Position numbers and translations under genes: made by a program. The notes under the pieces are model-generated. The model made no database searches, was not told the origin of the DNA, and worked only from the letters and a program-made list of their open reading frames with translations. Positions 9,756-19,076 of a stretch of DNA of 64,000 nt are shown piece after piece; within the stretch, counting starts at the first letter, position 1, and each line of letters starts with the position of its first letter. Source of the DNA: Posidonia oceanica (lineage: Eukaryota > Streptophyta > Magnoliopsida > Alismatales > Posidoniaceae); the NCBI GenBank assembly GCA_037176725.1, contig JAZBRS010000011.1, forward strand, positions 4,898,001 to 4,962,000, read 5' to 3'.

Positions 9756-12700
9756 TAAAGTACCGTCGTGGCGATGATGTCATTGTCGTCATGGCAGAGA
9801 ACTTTGAGAAGGAGCGGATTGAAGCAGTCTCTCCCGTGTCTTCGCAATCTATCCCGTTTGACCCCGAGACTTCTAAAGCCCTATATCGCGTTAACTGGTG
9901 CGAGCCAGTTAACTTCGTTCCTGATCTCGAACGTGTCAACTCCTTGACCGTTCACAATAACCCCTTTCGAATGGTCGAGAATGTATGTCACAGGTGGGGT
10001 TACATAAAGGGTACGCCGCTCGGGCATCACGGCCAAGGGATCGCGGAGCCGATCGTAGCAGTGGAGCGAAGGAAATCTGAAGGCCTCGGCTACGAACTAA
10101 AGCTCAACGAAGATCACTGCTTCCAGCTCAAAGATCGTGCGCCAGACATCTCCAGAGACCTCACTAACTTTACCAGTGCAGGAATTCTGGGATCAACCGA
10201 TTACCAAGCCACAGCGCCGGCAGAGGATTGGGTGTGTATTGAGGACTACTACTCGGAAGAGGAGCAGTCTGATATGACAGAGGCAGTCCCAACCAGCTCA
10301 GCAGAAACAGTAGTCAGAGCAGAGGCCCCACAGTCAGTTTATTTAGCTCTCCCTCTGGCAGAAACAGCAGGCAGCTCAGCAGGCCCTGTGGCAGATGCAA
10401 GTTCCCATCCTTCAGCAGCCACATCAACTCCTCAGGAACAGTCAGCAGCAGTGCAGGAGTCAGAGACACTCCTCTTGGCAGAACCAAGTATGCTACCAGC
10501 GGTCACAGCAACATCAGTGCCACTGCCCCCATCTCTGGAGGGGCAGTCCATCAACTCAGTTAGCAGCGTGGCCCAGCCCGCTCCCTCAGCATCATCTTCA
10601 GGAATGCAGCTGGCGCAATCCGCTCCGCATTCTCCTGACAACCTGCAGCAGCTCTCATGGCAAGACCCCATGGCGTCAGAGGCTGCGCTCCCTCAGTCAC
10701 GGCCCGACACAAAAGGCCAACTGAGCACTACACTCTCCGGGCCCTTGAGCCCTCCAAAGAGCACCCCTGCTTATTCTCCAACAGTGACCCTAGAAGCTTA
10801 TTCATCAGTAGCACCGCTGGCCTGTCTATTTAGGCCTTCTACATCTGAACTGCCATCAGCGGACGCGCCCGTGAACCAGATCATGCAGACTCCAAGGGCA
10901 GCAATCCGTCTTGCAGCCGGGCCAGTGCCGCAAGCCCCCGGCGCCTACTACGTCGTCTCCCCCTCAGACGAAGAAGAAGGAGTGGCGGTAGAAGCCCAGG
11001 TCGATTCTTGGATGTCCGACCTAGAGTTGCTTTACCAAGAACAACTCAAGTCGATAGCAGAAGACCTGGCAGACCATCAAGCTGTAGAAAGGAAAGGAAA
11101 AGCCGTAGTTGCGGATCCTCCTCTGCAAGAGGACCATACCTCTATCATGGTCCTAGAAGACTCAGCAGCGCCGGACTCCCCTAGACCAGATGAGCTCATC
11201 ACTCTTCAACCAGAAGGCGGGTCTAGGTGGTTTGTGCAACCCATGCCTCACTTGAGCAAGACATCGGGCGGCAGTGACCAGATCAGCCGCCAGTCCGGCA
11301 TATCCTCCACAAGCACACTAGAAGACCCAGAGGGGGGAGCATCAGCAGTAGATGCAGCAGCAGCAGAGCAGAATGCCTCAGCAGCCTCAGCAGCACAGCC
11401 GGCAGAGCAGTCAGCAGTATCAGCAGCAGAGTCAGTTGAGCCCTCAGCAGAATCAGTCAGGCCAGAGAGAGCAGCAGAAGGAGTTGCTGGGACGAAGGTT
11501 GCGCACCGAGGCTACAAGAATACTCGAGTAAGCGTGACCATCCTAAAGCGTCACCAGGGCCAAGCAGCGGAACACATACACTCTTTCAACATCACAAGCC
11601 CTTCCTTCGAGAAAGAGATCCTCTCAGAACTGGTTGCTTATGGAGAAGAGGATGGTACGGGCATGGATGAGACTGACGAACCTTTGCCCGAGTTCCGGCC
11701 CTATGACGACGACCCAGAAGGCCCCAACCTCCATGTCGAAGAAGAAACGGAGGTTGTCAACATTGGCACAGCTGAGGAAGTCAGAGAAATTTGCATCGGT
11801 GCCCAGTTGTCCTCCCAGGCTCGAGCAGAATTCATCGCATTCCTGAAAGAATATGCGGATGTCTTCGCCTGGAGTTATGAAGATATGGTCGGCCTTGACA
11901 TAGAGATAGTGGTGCACAATCTGCCATTAAATCCAGATGCCAAGCCAGTAAAGCAGAAACTAAGAAGATGGCGACCGCAGTGGCTGCTCATGATCAAAGA
12001 AGAGATAATGAAGCAGCTTGGAGTCAACTTTCTGAAGGTCGTTCTTTATCCTGAATGGCTGGCAAACATTGTACCTGTGCCCAAGAAAGATGGCCGAATC
12101 CGGATCTGCATCGACTACAGGGACCTGAACAAGGCGAGTCCCAAGGACGACTTTCCATTGCCCTACATTGACGTCCTAGTCGACAATACAGCGGGCCACA
12201 AAATGCTCTCCTTCATGGACGGCTTCTCTGGATACAATCAGATCAAGATGGCAGAAGAAGACATGGAAAAGACTTCATTCATCACCCCTTGGGGAGTCTT
12301 CTACTACCAAGTCATGCCGTTCGGCCTGAAGAACGCTGGTGCAACCTATCAGAGGGCCATGACTGCGCTATTCCACGACCTCATGCACCAAGAAGTGGAG
12401 GTCTATATAGACGATATGATTGCCAAAACCAAAGAGCCCGAGGATCATCTTGCCTGTCTCAGAAAGCTCTTTGACCGTCTACGGAAGTACAAGCTGCGCT
12501 TGAATCCCAAGAAGTGCGTATTCGGGGTGTCTTCTGGCAAATTGCTCGGCTACATTGTTAGCCAAAGGGGGATTGAGGTGGACCCATTGAAAGCACAAGC
12601 CATCGTGGACATGCCACCCCCCAGGACTGAAAAAGAAGTCAGAAGTCTGCTTGGGCGTTTACAATATATCAGTCGCTTCATTGCACAGCTTACGCCCATC

Positions 12701-15031
12701 TGTGAACCCATATTCAAGCTCTTGAGGAAGAATGCGCAGATTCACTGGAGTGAGGAGTGTCAAGCTGCATTTGCCAAGATCAAGCAGCTGCTGATCAAGC
12801 CTCCTGTTCTGGTCCCGCCTACACTAGGGAGACCCTTACTTCTCTACCTTTCTACCACGCAGCATTCCATGGGCGCCGTCTTGGGCCAGCATGACGAATC
12901 TGGTAGAAAGGAGCGCGCCATCTACTACCTGAGCAAGAAATTTAATGAATGCGAAGCCAGGTACAGTACACTAGAGAAGACTTGCTTGTCACTTGTCTGG
13001 GCTGCACAGAAGCTGAGGCACTACTTGATGGCATACCCAGTGCAGCTCTTATGCCGACATGATCCCATCAAATTCCTCTTTCAGAAGTCGGCCATGGTGG
13101 GCAGATGTGCTAAGTGGCAGGTGTTATTGTCTCAGTACGACATCACCTTTGTCACACAGAAATCCATGAAGGGTCAAGCAATGGCAGACCATCTTGCTGA
13201 CCTCCCTCTGCCTGAGTACCAGCCCCTCCAGACGCAGTTTCCTGATGAAGACATTCTCTTTGCAATGGTGGACTCTGAGCAGAAAGATCCTGAAGAGGCA
13301 AAGGAATGGCGGCTCTACTTTGATGGCGCAGTCAACAAGAAGGGCCGAGGCGTAGGCGCAGTGCTGACCACGCCCCATGGACAGATGACTCCTTTCGCAA
13401 GGAAGCTGACTTTCACTTGCACAAACAACGAAGCAGAGTACGAAGCATGCATCTTGGGGTTGAAAGTCGCCCTCGAGCATGAGGCGCAGAAGCTGCATGT
13501 GCACGGCGATGCCATGCTGGTGATTTCTCAAGTGAACGGCGATTGGAAGACAAAAGATCCCAAGCTTGTGCCGTATCACGAACACCTGCTGAGGCTGATA
13601 GAAAAATTCAAGAGCATCCGCTTCACGTACCTGAACAGAGCAAAGAACGCGTATGCAAACGCACTAGCAACTCTGGCATCCTGGCTCACCATTTCAGAAG
13701 ACAGCACTGTGGATGTATCAGTCACTCGCATTGAACAGCCTGCATACTGCATGAGCATAGAGGAAGTGGATCCCGTAGAGGGGCAGCCCTGGTATCAAGA
13801 CATAAAATCTTTCCTGGAGTCTGGTAGCTTTCCTCCTGATACCACGGCAACAGACAAGAGGACTTTGGCGCGTCTGGCGTCAAAGTATGTGCTAGGGGCC
13901 GCGCAGCTGTACAGAAGGTCATACAATCAGATGCTACTGCGCTGCCTGAACAAATCGGAGGCTGACACGCTGATGCTTCAAGTGCATGCGGGGACCTGTG
14001 GCCCGCACATGAACGGCGTCCTCCTGGCCAAGAAGATCATGCTGCAAGGTTATTTCTGGCAGACCATGGAAGCCGACTGCTGCCGGTTCGTGCGTAGATG
14101 CCACAACTGTCAGATTCATGGCAACTTCATCAAGGCCCCTCCACATCGGCTGCACAACATGTCTTCGCCATGGCCTTTCTCCACCTGGGGGATCGATGTC
14201 ATTGGCGCCATCCACCCTGCTACTTCAAATGGTCATCGTTACATTCTGGTGGCGATTGATTACTTTACCAAGTGGGTGGAAGCGGCTTCTTACAGGACAG
14301 TCACTGCTGCGGCAACAGAAAAATTTATCAGAAACAATATTGTTGCCCGATATGGGGTCCCGCACTCTGTCGTCTCTGATAACGGCTCAAACTTCATTGC
14401 CAAAAGGATCGAAGAATACCTGCAAAGACTCAAGATCAAGCACCATCGATCCTCGCCCTATCGGCCACAGATGAACAGAGCAGTGGAATCTGCAAACAAG
14501 AACATTGTCAAGATCCTGAAGAAAATGGCAGAAACCCACAAGGATTGGCACGACAAGCTCCCGTACGCGCTCTGGGCGTACAGGACATCAATCCGGACCT
14601 CTACGGGAGCCACCCCGTACTCTCTGGTGTACGGCATGGAAGCGGTGTTACCTGTTGAAGTGGAGATCCCCTCCCTGCGGATCCTGCGGGAAGCTGAGTT
14701 GGAAGAAGCAGAATGGGTCGAAGACCGCTGCGTCCAACTGAACCTGATTGATGAGCGCAGATTGCAAGCCATGCACAACGCTCACTGCTATCAGAAGCGG
14801 ATGGCCAGAGCATTCTTGAAGAAGGTCCAGCCCAGAAGCTTCCAGCCAGGGGACCTTGTCTTGCGTGCCATTCACTTGCCCGACGGTCGAGGGAAATTCC
14901 GACCCAATTGGCGTGGCCCCTTTGTGGTCAAGCAGATCTTTTCGAGAGGCGCTGTAACTCTTGAGGATATAGACCAGGTCGAGCAGTCTGAACCTGTCAA
15001 CCTCTGCTATCTGAAGAAATACTATCAGTAG
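9710..15031 (+). CDS. pol: Pol polyprotein of element A (G-patch-like, RT, RNase H, aRNase H, integrase)
   Basis: A continuous frame of about 1773 codons, joined upstream to protease by a -1 shift, so its start is only the reopening of the frame. In order: a G-patch-like stretch (9971-10094, WGYIKGTPLGHHGQGI...GLGY); a Ser/Ala/Gln-rich linker (about 10250-11500) with an acidic YYVVSPSDEEEG segment; a DVFAWSYEDM block (about 11857); reverse transcriptase with YIDD at 12404-12415; RNase H 1 (about 12750-13200), whose first catalytic position reads YLSTTQ without Asp; an archaeal-type RNase H (about 13306-13700) with FDGA, NNEAEYEA and GDAMLVIS, but with Asn at 13658-13660 where B and C have Asp; and integrase with an HHCC finger (about 13984-14115), D (about 14197), D (about 14380) and E (about 14487), then a C-terminal RGKFRPNWRGPF module. 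It copies RNA into DNA and inserts it. The frame is open; activity is doubtful because of the aRNase H change. Confidence 0.92.
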   Translation: MAPQASGPSFDLHRMIKYRRGDDVIVVMAENFEKERIEAVSPVSSQSIPFDPETSKALYRVNWCEPVNFVPDLERVNSLTVHNNPFRMVENVCHRWGYIKGTPLGHHGQGIAEPIVAVERRKSEGLGYELKLNEDHCFQLKDRAPDISRDLTNFTSAGILGSTDYQATAPAEDWVCIEDYYSEEEQSDMTEAVPTSSAETVVRAEAPQSVYLALPLAETAGSSAGPVADASSHPSAATSTPQEQSAAVQESETLLLAEPSMLPAVTATSVPLPPSLEGQSINSVSSVAQPAPSASSSGMQLAQSAPHSPDNLQQLSWQDPMASEAALPQSRPDTKGQLSTTLSGPLSPPKSTPAYSPTVTLEAYSSVAPLACLFRPSTSELPSADAPVNQIMQTPRAAIRLAAGPVPQAPGAYYVVSPSDEEEGVAVEAQVDSWMSDLELLYQEQLKSIAEDLADHQAVERKGKAVVADPPLQEDHTSIMVLEDSAAPDSPRPDELITLQPEGGSRWFVQPMPHLSKTSGGSDQISRQSGISSTSTLEDPEGGASAVDAAAAEQNASAASAAQPAEQSAVSAAESVEPSAESVRPERAAEGVAGTKVAHRGYKNTRVSVTILKRHQGQAAEHIHSFNITSPSFEKEILSELVAYGEEDGTGMDETDEPLPEFRPYDDDPEGPNLHVEEETEVVNIGTAEEVREICIGAQLSSQARAEFIAFLKEYADVFAWSYEDMVGLDIEIVVHNLPLNPDAKPVKQKLRRWRPQWLLMIKEEIMKQLGVNFLKVVLYPEWLANIVPVPKKDGRIRICIDYRDLNKASPKDDFPLPYIDVLVDNTAGHKMLSFMDGFSGYNQIKMAEEDMEKTSFITPWGVFYYQVMPFGLKNAGATYQRAMTALFHDLMHQEVEVYIDDMIAKTKEPEDHLACLRKLFDRLRKYKLRLNPKKCVFGVSSGKLLGYIVSQRGIEVDPLKAQAIVDMPPPRTEKEVRSLLGRLQYISRFIAQLTPICEPIFKLLRKNAQIHWSEECQAAFAKIKQLLIKPPVLVPPTLGRPLLLYLSTTQHSMGAVLGQHDESGRKERAIYYLSKKFNECEARYSTLEKTCLSLVWAAQKLRHYLMAYPVQLLCRHDPIKFLFQKSAMVGRCAKWQVLLSQYDITFVTQKSMKGQAMADHLADLPLPEYQPLQTQFPDEDILFAMVDSEQKDPEEAKEWRLYFDGAVNKKGRGVGAVLTTPHGQMTPFARKLTFTCTNNEAEYEACILGLKVALEHEAQKLHVHGDAMLVISQVNGDWKTKDPKLVPYHEHLLRLIEKFKSIRFTYLNRAKNAYANALATLASWLTISEDSTVDVSVTRIEQPAYCMSIEEVDPVEGQPWYQDIKSFLESGSFPPDTTATDKRTLARLASKYVLGAAQLYRRSYNQMLLRCLNKSEADTLMLQVHAGTCGPHMNGVLLAKKIMLQGYFWQTMEADCCRFVRRCHNCQIHGNFIKAPPHRLHNMSSPWPFSTWGIDVIGAIHPATSNGHRYILVAIDYFTKWVEAASYRTVTAAATEKFIRNNIVARYGVPHSVVSDNGSNFIAKRIEEYLQRLKIKHHRSSPYRPQMNRAVESANKNIVKILKKMAETHKDWHDKLPYALWAYRTSIRTSTGATPYSLVYGMEAVLPVEVEIPSLRILREAELEEAEWVEDRCVQLNLIDERRLQAMHNAHCYQKRMARAFLKKVQPRSFQPGDLVLRAIHLPDGRGKFRPNWRGPFVVKQIFSRGAVTLEDIDQVEQSEPVNLCYLKKYYQ

Positions 15032-16504
15032 CCGGAAGTGGTCCCGTAGCAGATGCCCTTCTCCTACCTGCACTTGCATTCTCGCCTTCTTGCTTCAACT
15101 CTACTTCAAATCATCATCGTCATCCTTTCAACTCTTGCATTCTTTCTTTTCAAATCATCATCGTCGTCCTCTCAAACATCGCATCTTCTGCCCGGTGATG
15201 ACAACCGGAAGTGCTTGCCTGCTCTGGAAAGAGTCATCTTGCCTCACCTGGCACTACTTAGATGCCTTAGCGAGTGAGGGAGCCACCACCAATAAGGACA
15301 GGCGAACTGCCCAATCTCACAAGGACATACACCTCTGAGGGAGAAAAATGTTAGGTTGTGAGCTTGAAAAAAGTGAGAATAGACATCTAGGTTTGGGCAC
15401 CTCCAAGGAACAGAAGACGAAGACAGAAGCCGGCCCTAGAGATAGGGGTGTGCAGTCTAACCCTGCTCCTTCTACCCATCACACAGCAGACCCAAAGCCT
15501 AAATCCATTACAATTCAAGCACCCTTCTTTTGCCACCAGAATGGGGATAGCAAAAGCCTGAAAAAAAACGAGAAAAAGATCAAGCAAAAAAAAAAGAAAA
15601 AAGAAAAAAGAAAAAAGGAGATAGAACAAAAACAAAAACAAAAAAAGGAGAAAAACAAGCAAAACACAAAAAAAAAAAAGAAGAAGAAAAGGGCAAGGGT
15701 AGCCCAAAAAAACACAGGCACCGTTATCCCCCATACTTTACTAGAGATCCCCAGCATGTCAAGCCTGGAAAAGGGGTCTACCACATCCTCCCAAGAGCAA
15801 ACACATACCTTCTCCTAACTTGGGGCAGAGGAAGACTGCATACCTATGAGGGAGAAAACTTTCAAAAAAAAGAGAGCTGAAAGAATAGGTGTAGGTCTTG
15901 AGAGTGCAGCCAGTAGCCTGTCTTCACCACATCACCACCTGCATAATGCCAACAACCTATTCCGGAGCGCCACCGACAAGCTGAGAGTCTAGGTAGGGCC
16001 CAGTGAGTCAGGGACCACTCCCTTCCTTCGCAGCAGGCAACAAAGTACTCCGTGCGCTGAGGGCAACCTTTCAACCATCCACCCAAGCATATCCATCCAT
16101 TCAAACATACTCATCCTCATAAGCATATCACTAGCATCTTGCATTCATGCATCTTCCTTCTTTCCTTTCCCCTTCCGCCAATCTCTCCGCTCTGCAACAC
16201 GCTCAGGTCCTGAGGCAGTACTTCTCCCCAGCAGAGGCACATCGACGACACTCAAGCTGCGCTGGTCCAGATTTCCTGCCAACCCTCGCCCCTGTGTCCG
16301 CAAGGCTGCTGCAGAATCCCCCTGCTTATCAGTGCTCAATTGCTATGTTCTGTTATCACTTTGCCTAGATGCATATTGGAACTACATTTTCAGTCTCAGT
16401 TTCTGCTTGTTGTCAGTGATTACATACCTGCGAGATCTGACTGTTTATTGATAGCAGGTACCTCAAGCCTTGCAGTAATCAGCCTGTCTTCTGCAATCAG
16501 TATA
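15032..16504 (+). other. Spacer between pol and the extra ORF, with an A-rich tract
   Basis: No gene is supported. Two copies of a GAGGGAGAAAA motif (about 15337-15347 and 15849-15859) resemble polypurine tracts. A strongly A-rich tract (about 15548-15700, runs of AAAAAAG) lies between them. Element C keeps both features in the same order on its minus strand (about 42770-42785 for one motif, about 36500-36640 for the A-rich tract), which makes chance less likely. ORFs of Lys-rich or Phe-rich composition across the tract are artefacts. Confidence 0.6.
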
Positions 16505-17707
16505 ATGGGTTTTCCTACTCTGCTGACTCCCGCACATTGCTCGGAAGCCCTGCGAGAACGGATCGGCAGGCTCACTCAAATAGACTGTGAAAAGCTACGC
16601 CTATGGGGCATACCAACCAAGCTGCTAAAGGCTGCTGATGTGGAGGTCAGCCGCCACCTTCTGTGTGCCGCCGCAAGATTCTGGAAGCCGGCGCATCATG
16701 TCTTCCGCTTCAACAAAACTGAGCTGACACCTACACTGGAAGAGGTGCGTCGGATATGCGGCTTTTCAAAGATCATGGGGCCGCCTGTTTTCATGAGATG
16801 CGACGGATATCTCCGGGTCCTGAGCCAACTGACTGGGCTCTCCACTCAAGACTGCCAACAGAAGCTAATCTGCACCAGTGGACCAGAGCCCATGCTTCGC
16901 CTTGCACACTTTGATGATATCTTGAACAAGTGCGCTGACCTCGGAGATGAGCTGTGGCTCCGAGGATTCGTCATCCGCTTTCTGGGCGAACTAATCTTTA
17001 CTCATGGCCGACTGACAGTGGCCATCGAAGTCGCAGAAATTGCATTAGCTGTGGTGACCCAGCACAAAGACCTGGCACCAGTTGTCTTGGCAGAGACTTA
17101 TCGCGGGCTGGACCGCATTTCTCCTCGCTGCCGCCACTTCCACGGTTGCGGAGCACTCATACAAGTCTGGCTGACCGCGCACTTAGAGATGAACTTCCTG
17201 CACCCTCAAGTACACGCCTTCGAAGCCTACTGCAGCAGCGCCCGTACCAGAGCAGACAAGAGCATCAAAGAAGAGTACGAGAGGCTGTCAGCACTGACTG
17301 ACGACGCTGTGATCTGGCGCATCGTTCCCTCTGAAGCAGAGCCATTCACAATCTTCTTCAGCGCGCGTGACATGCGGCTGATCATTCTTCCAGGCTTCAC
17401 AGAAGGCGTAGAGTACCATCCAATCAGGGTCATGTGCCAGTTCGGCTTCCAGCAGGGCACCTTCATTGACAGTACAGCGCCCGAGCTTCTACAGACTTAT
17501 CCTCTCAGCACCACTGCCCCAACCAAGAAACTTGCTAGTCTGATGCAGCATGGGGTCCAATCTACAGACATTGCTGCTGTGAGAGGTACAGGATGCACCC
17601 CTGAGTATGAAGCTGAAGTCCGACAACTCTGGCCTATCATTGAGATCCCGCCAGGCAGCCCCCTATTCCCCGATTCCAGGCAGCCAAAGAAGGCCCGGGT
17701 TGACTAG
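16505..17707 (+). CDS. Additional ORF (aORF) of element A, plant-mobile-domain-like, 400 aa
   Basis: An intact ORF between pol and the 3' LTR, on the sense strand. The start is set at MGFPTL (16505) because the C copy begins with the same residues and the upstream open stretch lacks another ATG. Visible features are a LRLWGIPTKLL segment, FWKPAHHVFRF followed by ELTPTLEEVRRICGF, and long helical stretches such as DELWLRGFVIRFLGELIF. The combination of a hydrophobic 'HVFRF' strand and a 'TPTLEEV...GF' segment recalls the plant mobile domain / DUF7745 families found in transposon-related plant proteins. Extra ORFs are known in Tat-lineage elements; their function is unknown. No signal peptide or membrane segment is evident. 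The family assignment is tentative; the ORF itself is well supported by its conservation in C. Confidence 0.8.
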   Translation: MGFPTLLTPAHCSEALRERIGRLTQIDCEKLRLWGIPTKLLKAADVEVSRHLLCAAARFWKPAHHVFRFNKTELTPTLEEVRRICGFSKIMGPPVFMRCDGYLRVLSQLTGLSTQDCQQKLICTSGPEPMLRLAHFDDILNKCADLGDELWLRGFVIRFLGELIFTHGRLTVAIEVAEIALAVVTQHKDLAPVVLAETYRGLDRISPRCRHFHGCGALIQVWLTAHLEMNFLHPQVHAFEAYCSSARTRADKSIKEEYERLSALTDDAVIWRIVPSEAEPFTIFFSARDMRLIILPGFTEGVEYHPIRVMCQFGFQQGTFIDSTAPELLQTYPLSTTAPTKKLASLMQHGVQSTDIAAVRGTGCTPEYEAEVRQLWPIIEIPPGSPLFPDSRQPKKARVD

Positions 17708-17989
17708 GCCCTTGTGCGACCATCATGTGGTCTTTTTTCAAATTGTGCTGTACATTTCTGGCCTGCCACAGGCGTTGTACTCACCAAGCCTTATCAATGG
17801 AAACTGTTTCTGCTTTCTGCTTGCACATCAAGACTCTTTGCTGCATTGCATATCATCATCATCATTATCTTGGGCCCTCTAATCAGACTTGCAGACATCC
17901 CAACGCGGTGAAGTCCTCAGCGCCCAATCCGGAGCCCAGAGCATCTACAGGCCCGCGACACCAAGCTCCGCCGTCCGGCGTCCCCAGCT

Positions 17990-18250
17990 GGTCATCCCCG
18001 GCTGGACCGCTGTCCTCTGCGGGCTGGCACCCCAAACTGCTCGGTGAAAGGTCCGTCAACCCGACACTCTTCTCGGCTGGTCACCCCCAGTCGAGTCCCC
18101 AGTTGGTCGCCCCCAGCTGGATCATTATCTCTGCGGACTGGCACCCCAAACTGCTCGGCGAAAGGTCCGTCAACCTGACACTCTTCTCGGCTGGTCATCC
18201 CCAGCTGAGTCCCCAGCTGATCGCCCTCTGCTGAGTCCCTTGCGGGCTAG
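17990..18250 (+). repeat. 114-bp tandem duplication, 3' region of A
   Basis: Two copies, offset by 114 bp (for example TCTGCGGGCTGGCACC at 18016 and TCTGCGGACTGGCACC at 18130), each followed by CCCAAACTGCTCGG and GTCCGTCAAC; a third, partial and diverged unit follows to about 18260. The core is homologous to the 50-bp repeat of element C (about 32050-32440, reverse complement). The stretch 17708-17989 before it holds nothing recognisable. Confidence 0.8.
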
Positions 18251-18329
18251 TACCCCAAACTACTCGTCTGACAAGCACAACACTCTTGTCATCACTCTCC
18301 GCTTTCGATGCCAAGGACGCGCTGGCCAA

Positions 18330-18356
18330 CCCCTGGTGTCATCCCGACACCAGGGG
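18330..18356 (+). other. Hairpin with a perfect 11-bp stem (A)
   Basis: CCCCTGGTGTC, loop ATCCC, GACACCAGGGG. Element C has the homologous hairpin at 33755-33782 with CCCCTGGTATC / GATACCAGGGG, so the G-C pair in A is an A-T pair in C (a compensatory change). The flanking sequence is collinear between the elements. Confidence 0.85.
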
Positions 18357-18398
18357 CATCTTTTAATCGCCCCTTGGTATCATTCTTTCCCTCTTTCC

Positions 18399-18423
18399 CC
18401 CATGACGTTCCTGGCGTCATGGG
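18399..18423 (+). other. Hairpin with a perfect 9-bp stem (A)
   Basis: CCCATGACG, loop TTCCTGG, CGTCATGGG, 42 bp after the 11-bp-stem hairpin. I did not find a clean partner in C (CCCATGG...ATC near 33796 may be a remnant). Confidence 0.7.
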
Positions 18424-18462
18424 ATGACTTCTTCTCATCATTCCCTCATCCCCTCTTTGCCG

Positions 18463-18545
18463 GCCGATAAGTCCGATATCTTATCATTCTCATCATTCCC
18501 TCATCCCCTCTTTGCCGGTCGATAAGTCCGATATCTTATCAATCA
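18463..18545 (+). repeat. Two GATAAG...CTTATC dyads
   Basis: GCCGGCCGATAAGTCCGATATCTTATC occurs here, with a near copy beginning about 55 bp later, and a third copy at about 19077-19103. Each has a GATAAG/CTTATC stem around an 8-nt loop. Confidence 0.75.
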
Positions 18546-19075
18546 ACACTTCTCATCATGATCTCATCCCCCTCTTTAGCTTAACTTCTCATCATGACCT
18601 CATCCCCCTCTTTAGATTAATTTCTCATCATGATCTCATCCCCCTCTTTAGCTTAATTTCTCATCATGATCTCATCCCCCTCTTTAGCTTAAATTCTCAT
18701 TATGATCTCATCCCCTCTTTAGCTTAATTTTTCATCATGATCTCATCCCCCTCTTTAGCTTAAATTCTCATCATGATCTCATCCCCTCTTTAGCTTAATT
18801 TCTCATCATGATCTCATCCCCCTCTTTAGATTAATTCTCATCATGATCTCATCCCCTCTTTAGCTTAATTTCTCATCATGATCTCATCCCCCTCTTTAGA
18901 TTAATTTCTCATCATGATCTCATCCCCCTCTTTAGCTTAATTTCTCATCTTGATCTCATCCCCCTCTTTAGCTTAATTTCTCATCATGATCTCATCCCCC
19001 TCTTTAGCTTAACTTCTCATCATGATCTCATCCCCCTCTTTAGATCAACTTCTCATCATTACCTCATCCCCTCTT
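18545..19075 (+). repeat. ~36-bp tandem repeat, about 15 copies
   Basis: Units of the form TTCTCATCATGATCTCATC, then CCCCTCTTTAG and CTTAA, repeat with a 34-37 bp period (starts near 18551, 18588, 18623, 18659, 18694, 18729 and so on to about 19050). Some units lack one C or T. There is no unique spacer between units. I found no similar array in element C, so the expansion is specific to A's lineage. Confidence 0.9.
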
Positions 19076-19076
19076 T

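Noticed and set aside
10250..11500. The protease-RT intron known from Ogre
   Set aside because: The linker is open throughout in A and I could not identify convincing donor and acceptor sites by eye.
15387..15784. Phe-rich membrane-like ORFs on the minus strand
   Set aside because: They are translations of the A-rich tract; hydrophobic runs come from TTT codons.
18545..19075. CRISPR-like array of ~36-bp units
   Set aside because: Units are directly contiguous with no unique spacers, the context is a plant retrotransposon, and no cas genes are present.
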